Part shown: positions 46,459 to 57,457 of the stretch, piece after piece
Numbering within the stretch: the first letter of the stretch is position 1
Layout of the letters: every line of letters begins with the position of its first letter
Assembly: GCA_016802295.1 (NCBI GenBank)
Contig: JAESIW010000064.1
Coordinates: 558,001 to 622,000 of the forward strand
Length of the DNA stretch: 64,000 nt
Reading direction: 5' to 3'
DNA from: Brachionus rotundiformis
Taxonomy: Eukaryota; Rotifera; Eurotatoria; Ploima; Brachionidae
Notes under the pieces: model-generated
The model's input: only the letters and a program-made list of their open reading frames with translations
Database searches by the model: none
What the model was told of the DNA's origin: nothing
Program-made: the position numbers and the translations under genes

Positions 46459-47025
46459 TTAGATAAAAATCTCTTGGTCAAAATCAAATCTTTTAGGCTT
46501 GAGTTTTTGTCTTATTCTGTGAATAGTTTTCATAGAGTAAACAACCGATCGCGGAAATAACTTGTTGATCTTAGGATTTGATATTGTTCTTGTGATGTTC
46601 ATTTGACAATTTGAAAATTGACCATCAATATCTTCATAATGGTGAGAAGCGCTTCGAAAAGTGGCATTGTCGCATCTATTCTTTTTTAATTTCAAGTTCT
46701 TGATCTTTTTGATTCTATTTAATTTTGTTTTTTGACATTTTCTAATTGATAATTCGTAAAATACATCATTTTGAGTAAAGTGATGTAGCATTTGGTAAAG
46801 ATTGGCTTCAAATGGAATCAGTTTTTCGTTTTCTTCACATTTAAGAAATAAATTGTAACCATTTGGTGAATTGAGCAGATTTATTTTGCATTTTTTTAAG
46901 CAATTCGACAAGAATTGCTTACAAGATAATTCCTTGTCAATTGATACACTCAGTTTATTGCTACCAATCTTAACACTTGTCTTGATGGTTGATTTTTTGT
47001 TTAACACTTTTTGTATGATGTTCAT
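46459..47025 (-). CDS. small orphan protein, RA/ubiquitin-fold-like N-terminus
   Basis: Single exon, 188 residues, ATG at 47025. Residues about 13-95 read as a beta-grasp fold: two strands (TSVKIGSNKLSVSIDKE), a helix (CKQFLSNCLKKCKI), a strand (YNLFLKC), a loop (EKLIPFEANLYQML) and a last strand (VFYELSIRK). This order resembles Ras-association domains, but no diagnostic residue proves it. The remainder is basic and probably disordered (KLNRIKKIKNLKLKKNR). No signal peptide or membrane segment. It lies convergent with STEEP1 (155 bp) and divergent from the myosin gene. Real coding is likely from codon balance; the function is unknown. Confidence 0.6.
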   Translation of the reverse strand: MNIIQKVLNKKSTIKTSVKIGSNKLSVSIDKELSCKQFLSNCLKKCKINLLNSPNGYNLFLKCEENEKLIPFEANLYQMLHHFTQNDVFYELSIRKCQKTKLNRIKKIKNLKLKKNRCDNATFRSASHHYEDIDGQFSNCQMNITRTISNPKINKLFPRSVVYSMKTIHRIRQKLKPKRFDFDQEIFI

Positions 47026-48729
47026 TTTTGGAAAAATTCTTGAAAATGGATGCTTTTAAACCCAGAAAATGGATTTCAATATTTAAAACTTAGGTAATCT
47101 TTAAACCGATTAGATAACAGCGATTTTGTCTAGGTTTTAATTGAATTTGGACTGAATCCTGTGTGATTAATGTATTGCGCAATTGCAATCAATCTTGTAC
47201 AAATGGGAGAAAATTTTTTCCATTTATACTTGTATAATTAATTGCTGTCCAGAATGGCTCTATATGAGAATAATTAATTTCGTGTATTCGTGTTTATTCG
47301 TTAATTAAAGCAATTCTCCTTTAATGAGTGTAATTGTCAATTAACCATTTTCAAGATAAGTTTAGTTTGATATTGGCGGCATCACAATTTAATAGAGGAT
47401 AAACTTGGTCTTAGATTTCTTAAATGGAAATTTAATGTCCCTTTTTCAAGAATATGAGAGTAATCGGTCTGTACATTTATCTAGTTATTTTGTTATGCTT
47501 TCCTATAATAATTAAATAACCAAATATTGGATTAATTCAATTTATTACTAATTGCTTGTAAAGAATATTTATTTAATTTAATTATTTTTTTAGAATTATT
47601 ATTTAGTAATTAAAAAAATTTTACTAATTTTTCATTAAAAAAAATTGTTTAAATATTTTAGACTAAGCGAGAGAGTGCTTGTCCAGTAGACTGTCCAAAA
47701 ATTTGTAATTATTTGAGCTTATAGAAGCGGTATAGCAGAAAATCGACTTCAATTTATCTTAAAAATTTATACCAATTCAATTATTTTTTTAAGAATGCTT
47801 TCAGATAAATTCTCTAGATAAAAAGTTCTTTTGCTTATTATCAAATAGACAGAAATAATTTGTTTAAAAAAATAATAATTTGAAAAATTTTCAAAAAATT
47901 TTGCTAAAGAAAAAGCAATAATAGGGTTATGTTAATCCTCAGACTAAAAATATTTTTTTTTTTAATTTTTAAATAACATATCCTAAACCTTGTTTGTTTG
48001 TTTTTGAAGAAATTGGGAAGCTGTCAAACATTCAAAATATTAATTAGAAAAAAAATTTTATTTTTCGTTTAATTTTTTTTAAGATAATTTTTGCCATAAT
48101 AAAAATAACATAAAAAAATTGTTGATTTAAAAATAATTTTTTAAATTTTGACTCTTTAATTTTTGAGATTTTAAAATTTATTTTAAAATAAGAATAAATT
48201 TCGATTTCAGTTTTTTACTAATAAAACTGCTTGATTTTTATATGTTTTCCAGATTTAAATAAAAATTTATATAAAAGGTTAATCTTGTAATAAACACATT
48301 TGAGCAAGATAACTTACAAATTTCAGCCAAATTAAATTAGTAATTAAAATAAAAATCTTGATTTTTTCGATTTATTCTTAAACATATTGCTATTTACAAG
48401 TATTAGAGTAAAGGATATGATTATAACAATTTTATTCGCTTTAACAAATTAACAATACAAATAAACAATATTTGTTTATGAGCAATACGAGGATAATCTG
48501 GGAATAAAGTAATCTAAATAGCGCCAGAAAAAAAAAAGCTTAATTATTGTTTGATTAAGAATAACAAAATAATTTTCCTTGTTAGATAGGAACTGACGAG
48601 TGCAAGCGATTTCCAAGTAAAACGATTGGTTATCTAAATTAAAAATCTAAAGAATGCTGTTATTTGATATAGACTCAAAGCATATTTTTCTGTAATCTAG
48701 GAGAAAATGGTCTATTTGAGGGGAAATAA
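47026..48729. other. intergenic, upstream of myosin heavy chain
   Basis: About 1.7 kb between the small orphan (-) and the myosin gene (+). Mostly A+T-rich. 47080-47480 and 48560-48730 are less biased but hold no open frame. Likely to contain muscle enhancer sequence; the clearest motifs are listed in the next entry. Confidence 0.4.
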
Positions 48730-48782
48730 CCATTTTTGGTAAGAAAAGACGATAGTAAGATTCTAGAGCAAGCTTATAAATA
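48730..48782 (+). promoter_or_regulatory. candidate muscle promoter: CArG box and TATA box
   Basis: CCATTTTTGG at 48730-48739 is an exact CArG box (CC, six A/T, GG), the site bound by serum response factor. TATAAATA at 48775-48782 lies 36 bp downstream inside a 16-bp near-palindrome (AGCTTATAAATAAGCT). A start of transcription near 48805 would be expected. An upstream ATG with a three-codon frame (48900) is followed by TTTTAG (48907-48912), so part of the leader may be spliced out before the real ATG at 48938. Confidence 0.5.
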
Positions 48783-48937
48783 AGCTAAGTTTCAGTATAA
48801 ATACAAAATCAGTTTTTTTTTCTGCTGAAAATGCACCACTCATTTATCAACTTATTTCTATTTATTTTGAAAATTATTTTAAAATATTTATTAAAATAAA
48901 ATGAAATTTTAGACAATTAAACTTAAGGGAGATAAAA

Positions 48938-51900
48938 ATGTTAGCTAATTTAAACGATCCAGAAGTAGTCGAGTCATTGAAGTATTTGGTTGTTCCGCAA
49001 GCAGAGAAAATCAAGGCTCAGGCTAAACCATTTGATGGCAAAAAAAACTTCTGGCTAGCAGATAAAGCCGAAGGTTATATTTCTTGTGAAGTGCAAAGTG
49101 AGAAAGGTGACCAAGCTACTGTAAAGACCAGCAAAGGCGAGACTGTCACTGTCAAGAAGGATGATTTGGAACAAATGAATCCACCCAAGTTTGAAAAATG
49201 TGAAGATATGGCCGATTTAACTTACTTGAACGATGCCTCTATCTTGCACAACTTGAGAAGTCGTTACATGAGCTGGCTTATCTATGTAAATTTTACCAAT
49301 ACCAACTAAAAAAAAATTATTTTTTGAGTAAAAATATTTTTATTTCTAGACTTATTCAGGCTTGTTTTGTATTGCTATAAATCCGTACAAGCGCTTGCCA
49401 GTTTACACCATGAAGATGGTTGATTTGTATCGTGGTAAAAAGAAAAACGAAGTACCACCGCATTTGTATTCAATTGCTGACAATGCTTACGCCAACATGT
49501 TGAGAGACCGTGACAATCAGTCAATGTTGATCACGTAATTTTATACTAAAAAAATTTATTCTTTCAGTTTAATAATGAATAAATAAGTGGTGAGTCTGGA
49601 GCTGGTAAAACCGAAAACACCAAGAAAGTCATTCAGTACTTTGCCTTCGTTGCCTGCACTGGTTCAGCAGCCAAAAAGGATGAAGGCGTAAAAATACAAA
49701 TAAACAAAAAATTTAAAAGAATTTAAATTGTTTTATTTAGAAAAAAGAGGCTAATTTGGAAGACCAAATTGTCTCGGCCAATCCTGTACTTGAAGCTTAT
49801 GGTAATGCCAAGACAACTCGTAACAACAACTCATCTCGATTCGTAAGAATATTTTAGAAGAAAAAAAAGTTTAAAATTAATTTCAAAAAAAGGGTAAATT
49901 TATCCGAATCCATTTTGGTCCAACTGGTAAAATTGCTGGTGCGGACATTGAGTCTTATTTACTTGAGAAATCAAGAGTTACCTTTCAACAGCCTGCTGAA
50001 AGAAATTATCACATTTTCTATCAATTGTTGGCGCCTGGGTATCCGAGATATCAACGTAAAAATTAAAAATTGTTTAAAAAAATTAGAAATCTATTTATTT
50101 AAAATTTTTTAGAGGAATTATTGGTTGAGCCAGATGCTTCAAAATACTTTTTCATTGCGCAAGGTATGCTGACAATCGACAACGTAGATGATGCTGAGGA
50201 AATGAAATTGACCGACGAGGCTTTTGATATTTTGAATTTCAGCCAGCAAGAAAAAAGTGACTTGTTTAAAGCTACTGGTGCCATTATGCACTGGGGTAAT
50301 TCAAAATGGAAACAAAGACCAAGAGAGGAACAAGCCGAAACTGATGGTACCGAGGAATGTGAAAAAGTTGCCCACTTATTGGGTGTTGAGTCTGCTGATT
50401 TGATCAAGGGTCTTTTGAAACCAAGAATCAAAGTTGGTAATGAATATGTGAACAAGGGTCAAAATAAAGACCAAGTTTGCAACTCAATTGGAGCCTTGTC
50501 AAAGTCAATTTACTCACGTCTTTTCCAATGGTTGGTAGATAGAGTAAATGAGACATTGGATGTCAAAACAAAAAGACAATACTTTATTGGTGTCTTGGAT
50601 ATTGCTGGCTTTGAAATTTTCGACTATAATGGCTTTGAACAATTGTGTATTAATTACACTAATGAGAGATTGCAGCAATTTTTCAATCATCATATGTTTG
50701 TTTTAGAACAAGAAGAGTACAAAAAAGAGGGCATTCAATGGGAAATGATTAACTTTGGCATGGATTTGCAAGCTTGCATTGATTTAATTGAGAAGCCCAT
50801 GGGTATTTTATCAATCCTAGAAGAAGAGTGTATTGTACCTAAAGCTTCTGATAAAACATTTCAAGAAAAATTATATGCTCAACATTTGGGCAAACATCCT
50901 AACTTTGGCAAACCAAAACCGGCTAAAGGTAAAGCCGAAGCTCATTTTGATTTGCATCACTATGCTGGCACTGTTTCGTACAGTGTTACTGGTTGGTTGG
51001 AAAAAAATAAAGATCCTATTAATACCACTGTAGCTACATTGTTCAAAACTAGCAAGACAAATGCCCTATTGGCCAAATTATACAAAGATATGGGTCAAGA
51101 AGAAGAAAAAGGAAAAGCTAAAAAAGGTGGTGGTATGCAAACTATTTCGTCTGGACATAGAGAACAATTGAACAAGCTAATGAACACTTTGAAGCAAACT
51201 CATCCTCATTTTGTTCGTTGTATTATTCCAAACGAAATCAAAACAGGTGGTGTTTTGGATCCTCATTTGGTAATGCATCAATTAAAGTGTAATGGTGTAT
51301 TGGAAGGTATTCGTATTTGCCGTAAAGGCTTCCCAAACAGAATGATGTATGCTGAATTCAAACAACGTTACAGCATTTTGGCTCCAAACGCTGTACCAAA
51401 AGGATTTGTAGACGCAACCAAAGCTACTAGTTCAATTTTGAAGGATATTGCCTTGGGCGAGGATTTGTTCCGACTTGGTCACACAAAGGTTTTCTTCAGA
51501 GCAGGAGTTCTAGGTCATCTTGAAGACTTGAGAGACTCGGCTATTTCCAAGATAATTTGCATGCTTCAAGCCCACATTCGCATGTTTATCATGAAGAAAG
51601 CCTACAAGGTTATGTTGGATCAGAGATTGGCATTGAGTGTTTTACAAAGAAACATCAAAGCTTATTTATCTTTGAGAAATTGGGCTTGGTGGAAATTGTA
51701 TACCAAAGTCAAGCCATTATTGTCTGTTGCAAGACAGGAAGAAGAAATCAAGGCTAGAGAAGAGGAATTCAGCAAGTTGAAAGAAAATTTCGAAAAAGAA
51801 GAAAAATTAAGAAAAGAATTGGAAGAGACCAATTTGAAATTGTTGAAAGAAAAAAACGACTTGTACACTCAATTACAATCAGAAAGAGATAACAGTGGTA

Positions 51901-54900
51901 ATGCAGAAGAAAAAATCCAAAAATTAGTCTTGCAAAAGGCAGATTTGGAGAGTCAAGTCAAAGAAATGGAAGAAAAACTTGGCGAACAAGAGACCAACGC
52001 ATCTGATCTTAATTCCAAAAAGAAAAAATTGGAGCAAGATATCAATGATTTGAAAAAAGATATTGACGACTTGCGTTCAAAATTAAACAAGTCAGATAAT
52101 GACAACAAATCAAAAGATAACCAAATACATAAGTTGCAAGACGAAATGGCCCATCAGGATGAAGCATTAACAAAATTGAACAGAGAAAAGAAACGCTTGG
52201 AAGAAAATAATGCCAAAACATTAGAACAATTGCAGCAAGAAGAGGATAAAGTAAACCATTTGAACAAAGTTAAAACAAAGCTTGAGCAAACATTGGACGA
52301 ATCAGAGGACAATTTGGAAAGAGAAAAGAAAGGTCGCGCTGATTTGGACAAGGCTAAGAGAAAATTAGAGTCAGATTTAAAAAATTCCCAGGCTCAAATA
52401 GAAGAAATTGAACGATTAAAGAAGGACTTGGAAGACAATCTTAAGAGAAAAGATGCTGAGCTTAACAACATGGGTTCCAAAGTCGAGGATGAACATGGTC
52501 AAGTCGTCAGCTTGCAAAAAAAAATTAAGGAATTGCAAAAAAGACTAGAGGAAGCCGATGAAGAAATGGAAGCTGAGAGACAAGCCAAGAGCAAAGCCGA
52601 GAAACAAAGAGCCGATTTATCTCGTGAATTGGACGAGTTAAATGAAAGACTAGAAGAGGCAGGTGGTGCTTCGACTGCTCAACTAGAACTGAACAAGAAG
52701 CGTGAAGCTGAATTGGCTAAATTGAGACGTGACTTGGAAGATGCTAATTTGCAGCATGAGGCAACTACTTCCCAATTAAGAAAGAAGCACCAAGATGCGG
52801 TTAATGAAATGGCCGAACAAATTGATCAATTACAGAAGGGCAAGAACAAGTGAAGCTTTTTTATTTTTTTATAATTTTTTAAAAATTATTTAATATTATT
52901 TTAAAGACTAGAAAAAGAAAAACAATTGATTAAATCAGAAGTTGATGATGCAAAACTTCAAATAGAACAAGCTAATAAGGCTAAAGTAATATTGAGTTGA
53001 AAATTTGGTAGTGTGGAATTGGTTTTATATGCATTGAATTTGCATGACCTTAAATATATAATGAATATGAAATGATTAATAAAAATTTGAAAATTCAGGC
53101 CAATGTTGAGAAGTTGGTTAAGCAGTTAGAGATCCAGTTGCAAGAATTGGCAATCAAATTGGACGATTCGGCTCGCGAATCTTCCGAATTGAACTCACAT
53201 AAAAACAAATTACAATCTGAGAACTCCAATTTGATTCAGCAAATTGAGGACTTGGAAAGTCAAATAAGTGGTTTTGGAAAAACCAAGCAACAATTACAGG
53301 CTCAGATTGAGGACGCCAAACGAAGTGCCGAGGAAGAAGCTCGAGCTAAAAGCTCTTTAACTCAGCAATTAAAGAATTTGTCACTGGATTTGGAACAAGT
53401 TCGTGAACAGTATGAAGAAGAACACGAAGCTAAAGCCGAAATTCAAAAACAATTTGCTAAGATTAATACCGAAATGCAGCAATGGAGATCTAAGTATGAA
53501 ACTGAAGGTTTGGCTAGAGCTGAAGAACTCGAGGAGGCCAAGAGAAAGCTTGCTGCCAAGCTAAGTGAAGCCGAAGAGCAAGTAGAACAGGCTTTGGCTA
53601 AATGCAATAGTCTTGAAAAGACCAAACAAAGATTACAAAATGAAGTTGAGGATTTAATGGTCGATGTTGAAAGAGCTAACTCAAATGCCAATGCCATGGA
53701 AAAGAAGCAAAAACAATTTGACAAACTGATTGGAGAATGGAAGCAAAAATGTGAAGACATCACTTTGGAATTGGACGCCTCTCAAAAAGAGTCACGTCAA
53801 TATTCAACCGAGTTGTTTAAATTGAAGACCCAATATGAAGAAACCCATGAATCAATCGAGGCCTTGAGACGTGAAAACAAAAATTTGTCAGATGAAATAA
53901 AAGACTTGATGGATCAGCTTGGTGATGGAGGAAAATCCATCCATGAACTAGAAAAGTCTAGAAAACGACTTGAAATAGAAAAAGAAGAGCTACAGGCTGC
54001 TTTGGAGGAAGCTGAAGGAGCTTTGGAACAAGAAGAAGCCAAAGTGTTGAGGGCTCAATTGGAATTGAGTCAAGTTAGACAAGAAATTGATAGACGCCTA
54101 CACGAAAAAGAAGAAGAGTTTGAAAATACAAGACGCAACCATCAACGCGCCTTGGAATCTATGCAAGCCAGCTTAGAGGCTGAAACAAAAGGTAAAGCCG
54201 AGGCCATAAGACAAAAGAAAAAGCTTGAATCTGACATAAATGAGCTTGAAATCGCCTTGGATCATTCGAACAGAGCTAATGCTGATCTTCAAAAGGCAAA
54301 CAAAAAATTACAGCTCAATATTGCTGAATTACAGGCTCAAATTGAAGATGAACAGCGCCAAAAGGAAGAAGCCAAAGAAGCTACTGCTCAAGCTGAGCGT
54401 CGTGCTGATTTGCTTGCTTCGGAATTGGATGAGATCAGAACCGCACTTGAGCAAGCCGAAAAAGCTCGTAAAGCTGCTGAAAACGACTTGCATGAAGCTG
54501 CTGACAGAATTAGTGAGTTAGGAGCTGCTAATTCGAACCTTGGCGCTCAAAAAAGAAAATTGGAAAATGACATGGCTGGATTAAAGGCTGATTTGGATGA
54601 GTCCATTGCTGAATTGAAAAATTCTGAAGAGCGTGTTCGCAAGACCTCGGCTGATGCTGCTAGATTAGCCGAAGAATTGCGTCAAGAACAAGTATACTTT
54701 TTTTTTAAATTTTGTTTAATTAAATTTAAATTTTTGTTATAATTAATATTCTTAATCTAGGAACATGTTTCGAGTGTTGAAAAATTAAGAAAAGCTCTTG
54801 AGCAACAAGTTAAAGATTTGCAAATTCGTCTGGATGAAGCCGAAGCTAATGCTCTAAAAGGCGGAAAAAGAATCATCCAAAAACTTGAACAAAGAGTACA

Positions 54901-55424
54901 TTTTTCTTAATTATTTGTCTCTTAATTAATAAATATGTATTTTCAGATTCATCAATTGGAATCTGAATTGGATATGGAACAAAGACACCATCAAGAAACT
55001 TTGAAAGAGGTGAGGAAAAATGACAGAAGACTAAAGGAATTGGCCTTCCAAGCAGAAGAAGACCGAAAAAATCAAGCTAGATTACAAGACTTGGTTGAAA
55101 AGCTCCAGAATAAACTAAAAGTCTACAAGAGACAAGTCGAAGAGGCTGAGGAAATCGCTGCTGTTAACCTTGCGAAATTTCGTAAGGTTCAAAGTGAACT
55201 GGATGATGCTGAAGAAAGAGCTGGTCAAGCAGAGAGCCTCCTCAATAAACAAAGAGTTAAGAATCGTAGTACAGTTTCCCAAGGAAGAGCTAGTTCTCCT
55301 CAAGTAGAAATATAATAAAGATTTTTTACTTAAATTTACTAAATTAAAATTTTTACCAAAGAGAGAGCAAACAGTTCGTGCAACCAGTATTGCAAGAGCT
55401 AGTTCGGTCAGAAGATTGTTATAA
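48938..55424 (+). CDS. Mhc: muscle myosin heavy chain (class II)
   Basis: Eleven exons: 48938-49285, 49350-49534, 49588-49687, 49741-49842, 49893-50055, 50113-52849, 52907-52985, 53099-54691, 54761-54895, 54947-55303, 55362-55424; 1953 residues. Motor of muscle thick filaments. Seen: SH3-like N-terminus, Y-S-G-L-F-C, P-loop GESGAGKT at 179-186, switch I NNNSSRF at 239-245, switch II DIAGFE near 462, actin loop 2 (GKAKKGGGMQ), FVRCIIPNE, and the converter with FPNRMMYAEFKQRY. Then the lever arm with IQ region near 770-830 and a long heptad rod to the end. Codons are less A+T-biased than in neighbours, fitting high expression. The tail has two possible ends: reading through 55304 gives V-E-I and a stop at 55315; splicing the 58-bp intron adds a 20-residue tail (REQTVRATSIARASSVRRLL). 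No duplicated alternative exons of the insect type. AATAAA near 55489. Confidence 0.97.
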
Positions 55425-55587
55425 ACAAACAATTAGTTTTAATTGAAATCTAATTTAGCTTAGAAATATTAAAATTTGATTCTCCCTTAAATAAATAAAA
55501 AATGATCTTTCAGATGAATTTTATTTTGTTCATTAAATAAAAAATATAATTATATACATTTTTATTTAACTTCATAGATAAATTTTA

Positions 55588-55940
55588 CTAATTTGATGCA
55601 TCTTCTAGAAATAATTCATCATAAGATGGCAATCTGTCATCGATAGTTCTAGCCTCTCTTGTTAAAGATATTGAATCCGAGTTGTACCTCGCGATAGAAA
55701 AGAGTCTATAATTTCGTGAATCTCTATCTTCGATTGTGTCATTTGTTTGAACCGAATCTTCAATTTATCTTTTTATAAAATATTTAAAAAGATTGGTTAG
55801 TAGTACTTACCAACTTTTTTCTTCTTATTTTTACATGAAATTATCATTATAATTATAAGAATTATACTTAAGACCACGCATACAATTATTGCTATTATCC
55901 AAAAAGGAAATTTGGAATCTTTACAAGTGTTGCATGCCAT
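55588..55940 (-). CDS. small single-span membrane protein with LPSY motif
   Basis: Two exons, 55940-55811 and 55757-55588, 99 residues; too short per exon to show as a long open frame. Residues 1-12 carry two Cys (CNTC), a hydrophobic span covers about 13-36 (WIIAIIVCVVLSIILIII), and a basic stop-transfer block follows (KNKKKK). The tail of about 55 residues is acidic with many Ser and Arg and ends LPSYDELFLEDASN. Known: L/P-P-x-Y motifs bind WW domains of Nedd4-family ubiquitin ligases, and LPSYDE is the functional motif of insect Commissureless. The layout (short outside, one span, PY-type tail) fits a Nedd4 adaptor. That is inference; no homology is shown. Splice sites: donor G|GTAAGT, acceptor TTGAAG. 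Convergent with myosin. Confidence 0.7.
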
Positions 55941-56772
55941 GTTTTATTGTAGGTTTAAAATTTTAATTCACTTATAACATTGGTATTGGCATACTTTTAA
56001 GATTATAATTTTATAAAATGTTTTCAAGTAACTTTTAAAAAATTCGATCGATAAATATCTTTTTAAAAATTGTTTGTCAGCGGATATTCTTATTATTTAT
56101 TTAGTTCTTACTTTTAAGTAATAGAATTTAAAATATATTAAAAATATAATAATTTTTAATAAAAAAATTTTCTATAAGGTGAAGGTAAAATTTACAGTCA
56201 TATTGAATCAATTATTCGAATTATTTGATCCTGTTTTAGTTGAAAGTATTATTATAAGAAAGTTTTTATTTTAAAATTTAGCTAAATTTAAGTTTTTAAA
56301 AATTAATATTATATTCTTAATTAAATTTAGATTTAAGTCAACTTATAATTAAAAGCATTATTAGGAAATCTGATTTTCTATCTTATTTATTAAAAAGATT
56401 TTTTCAGTTAATTTAAAAAACTAACTTTTAGAGATTATTTCTTGAGTTAGAAAGATAATTTCTTGCATTTTTTTACTTTTTTTTACGATATTTAAAATTT
56501 ATTTTTCAATTGTCCTTTAAATTTTCAAAATAAGAATTAGAATATAAAGATTAAACGCTAATTACTTTATTCGTAATTAATAATTAATTTAAATTTTGAT
56601 AGCAAATATCATAAAAAATGAATTGAAAGCAAAAGTATGAATCTTTAGTTAATTCTTTTTAAAAATAGTGCAAATATTTTAATTATATAAATAAAATATA
56701 ATCAAGTTTTGAATAGAAAAAAAAATTCATTTTGAAATTTCTCAACATAAAAGTTAAGCATTCCAAAAAAAT
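55941..56772. other. intergenic between divergent small genes
   Basis: A+T-rich spacer upstream of the LPSY gene (-) and the orphan gene (+). No coding stretch or repeat recognised. Confidence 0.4.
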
Positions 56773-57350
56773 ATGTCCGCTGAATCATCCCAAACAGATA
56801 TTTATAGTTTTCAACAAAACCTTTTTGCTAACTTGTTTGAAGAACTTCTTGCTGGCTTCAAAAATTTATTTGTGACTTTAAAAAATTTTTTCTTTAAAAT
56901 AACACCTTATTTTGTTCAATTGAACAATATGCTTGGTATTTTTACAACCTATGTTCTTGAGTAAATTAATTTAGACTTATTGATAAAAATCTTCTAAAAG
57001 ATTTATAATTTAGCTTCTTAAAAAATATTTTTTTTTCTGCTAGCGATACTTATGGAGTAAATGTTACCAATGAAACAGAACTGGTTGTTGTTGTAACAAT
57101 TACTGATTCAAAAGGTCGACCAACTCGGTTCCATTTGGATCCCAACGAGTCCAAGCACACAAAAACATATGACGCATCTCCAGTTACCATAAGCGCTAAT
57201 CGACAGCAAGATGGACAAGCTGGCGAAGCTTTAATCACCATTTATGAAGCAAAAAAGAAGCAAAAAAATGCTCGTATTGTCCAAAAAGGCACTAGCTTAG
57301 AACTTGTTCAGGATTTAGAATCAGTCAAAAATAAAGACAAAAATGAGTAA
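56773..57350 (+). CDS. orphan two-exon protein
   Basis: Exons 56773-56960 and 57044-57350 join in phase (GA|C) to 164 residues. Residues 1-60 are a Phe/Leu-rich amphipathic helical region (NLFANLFEELLAGFKNLFV), not a classic signal peptide. Residues about 63-150 look like a beta-strand domain (ETELVVVVTITDSKG, RFHLDPNESK, EALITIYEAKKK). The C-terminus is Lys/Glu-rich. The strand-turn pattern and the N-terminal amphipathic helix suggest a lipid- or membrane-associated beta-sandwich, but I do not recognise the family. Convergent with the V-ATPase gene (107 bp). Confidence 0.65.
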
Positions 57351-57457
57351 CAGGTGCGTCTATTTATTAGAACTAAAAATAAATAAATAAATAAATAGTT
57401 ATAAAATTCTGAACATCTATTTTTTTTCGCTACAAATCAGGATAATAATTTTGGAAA

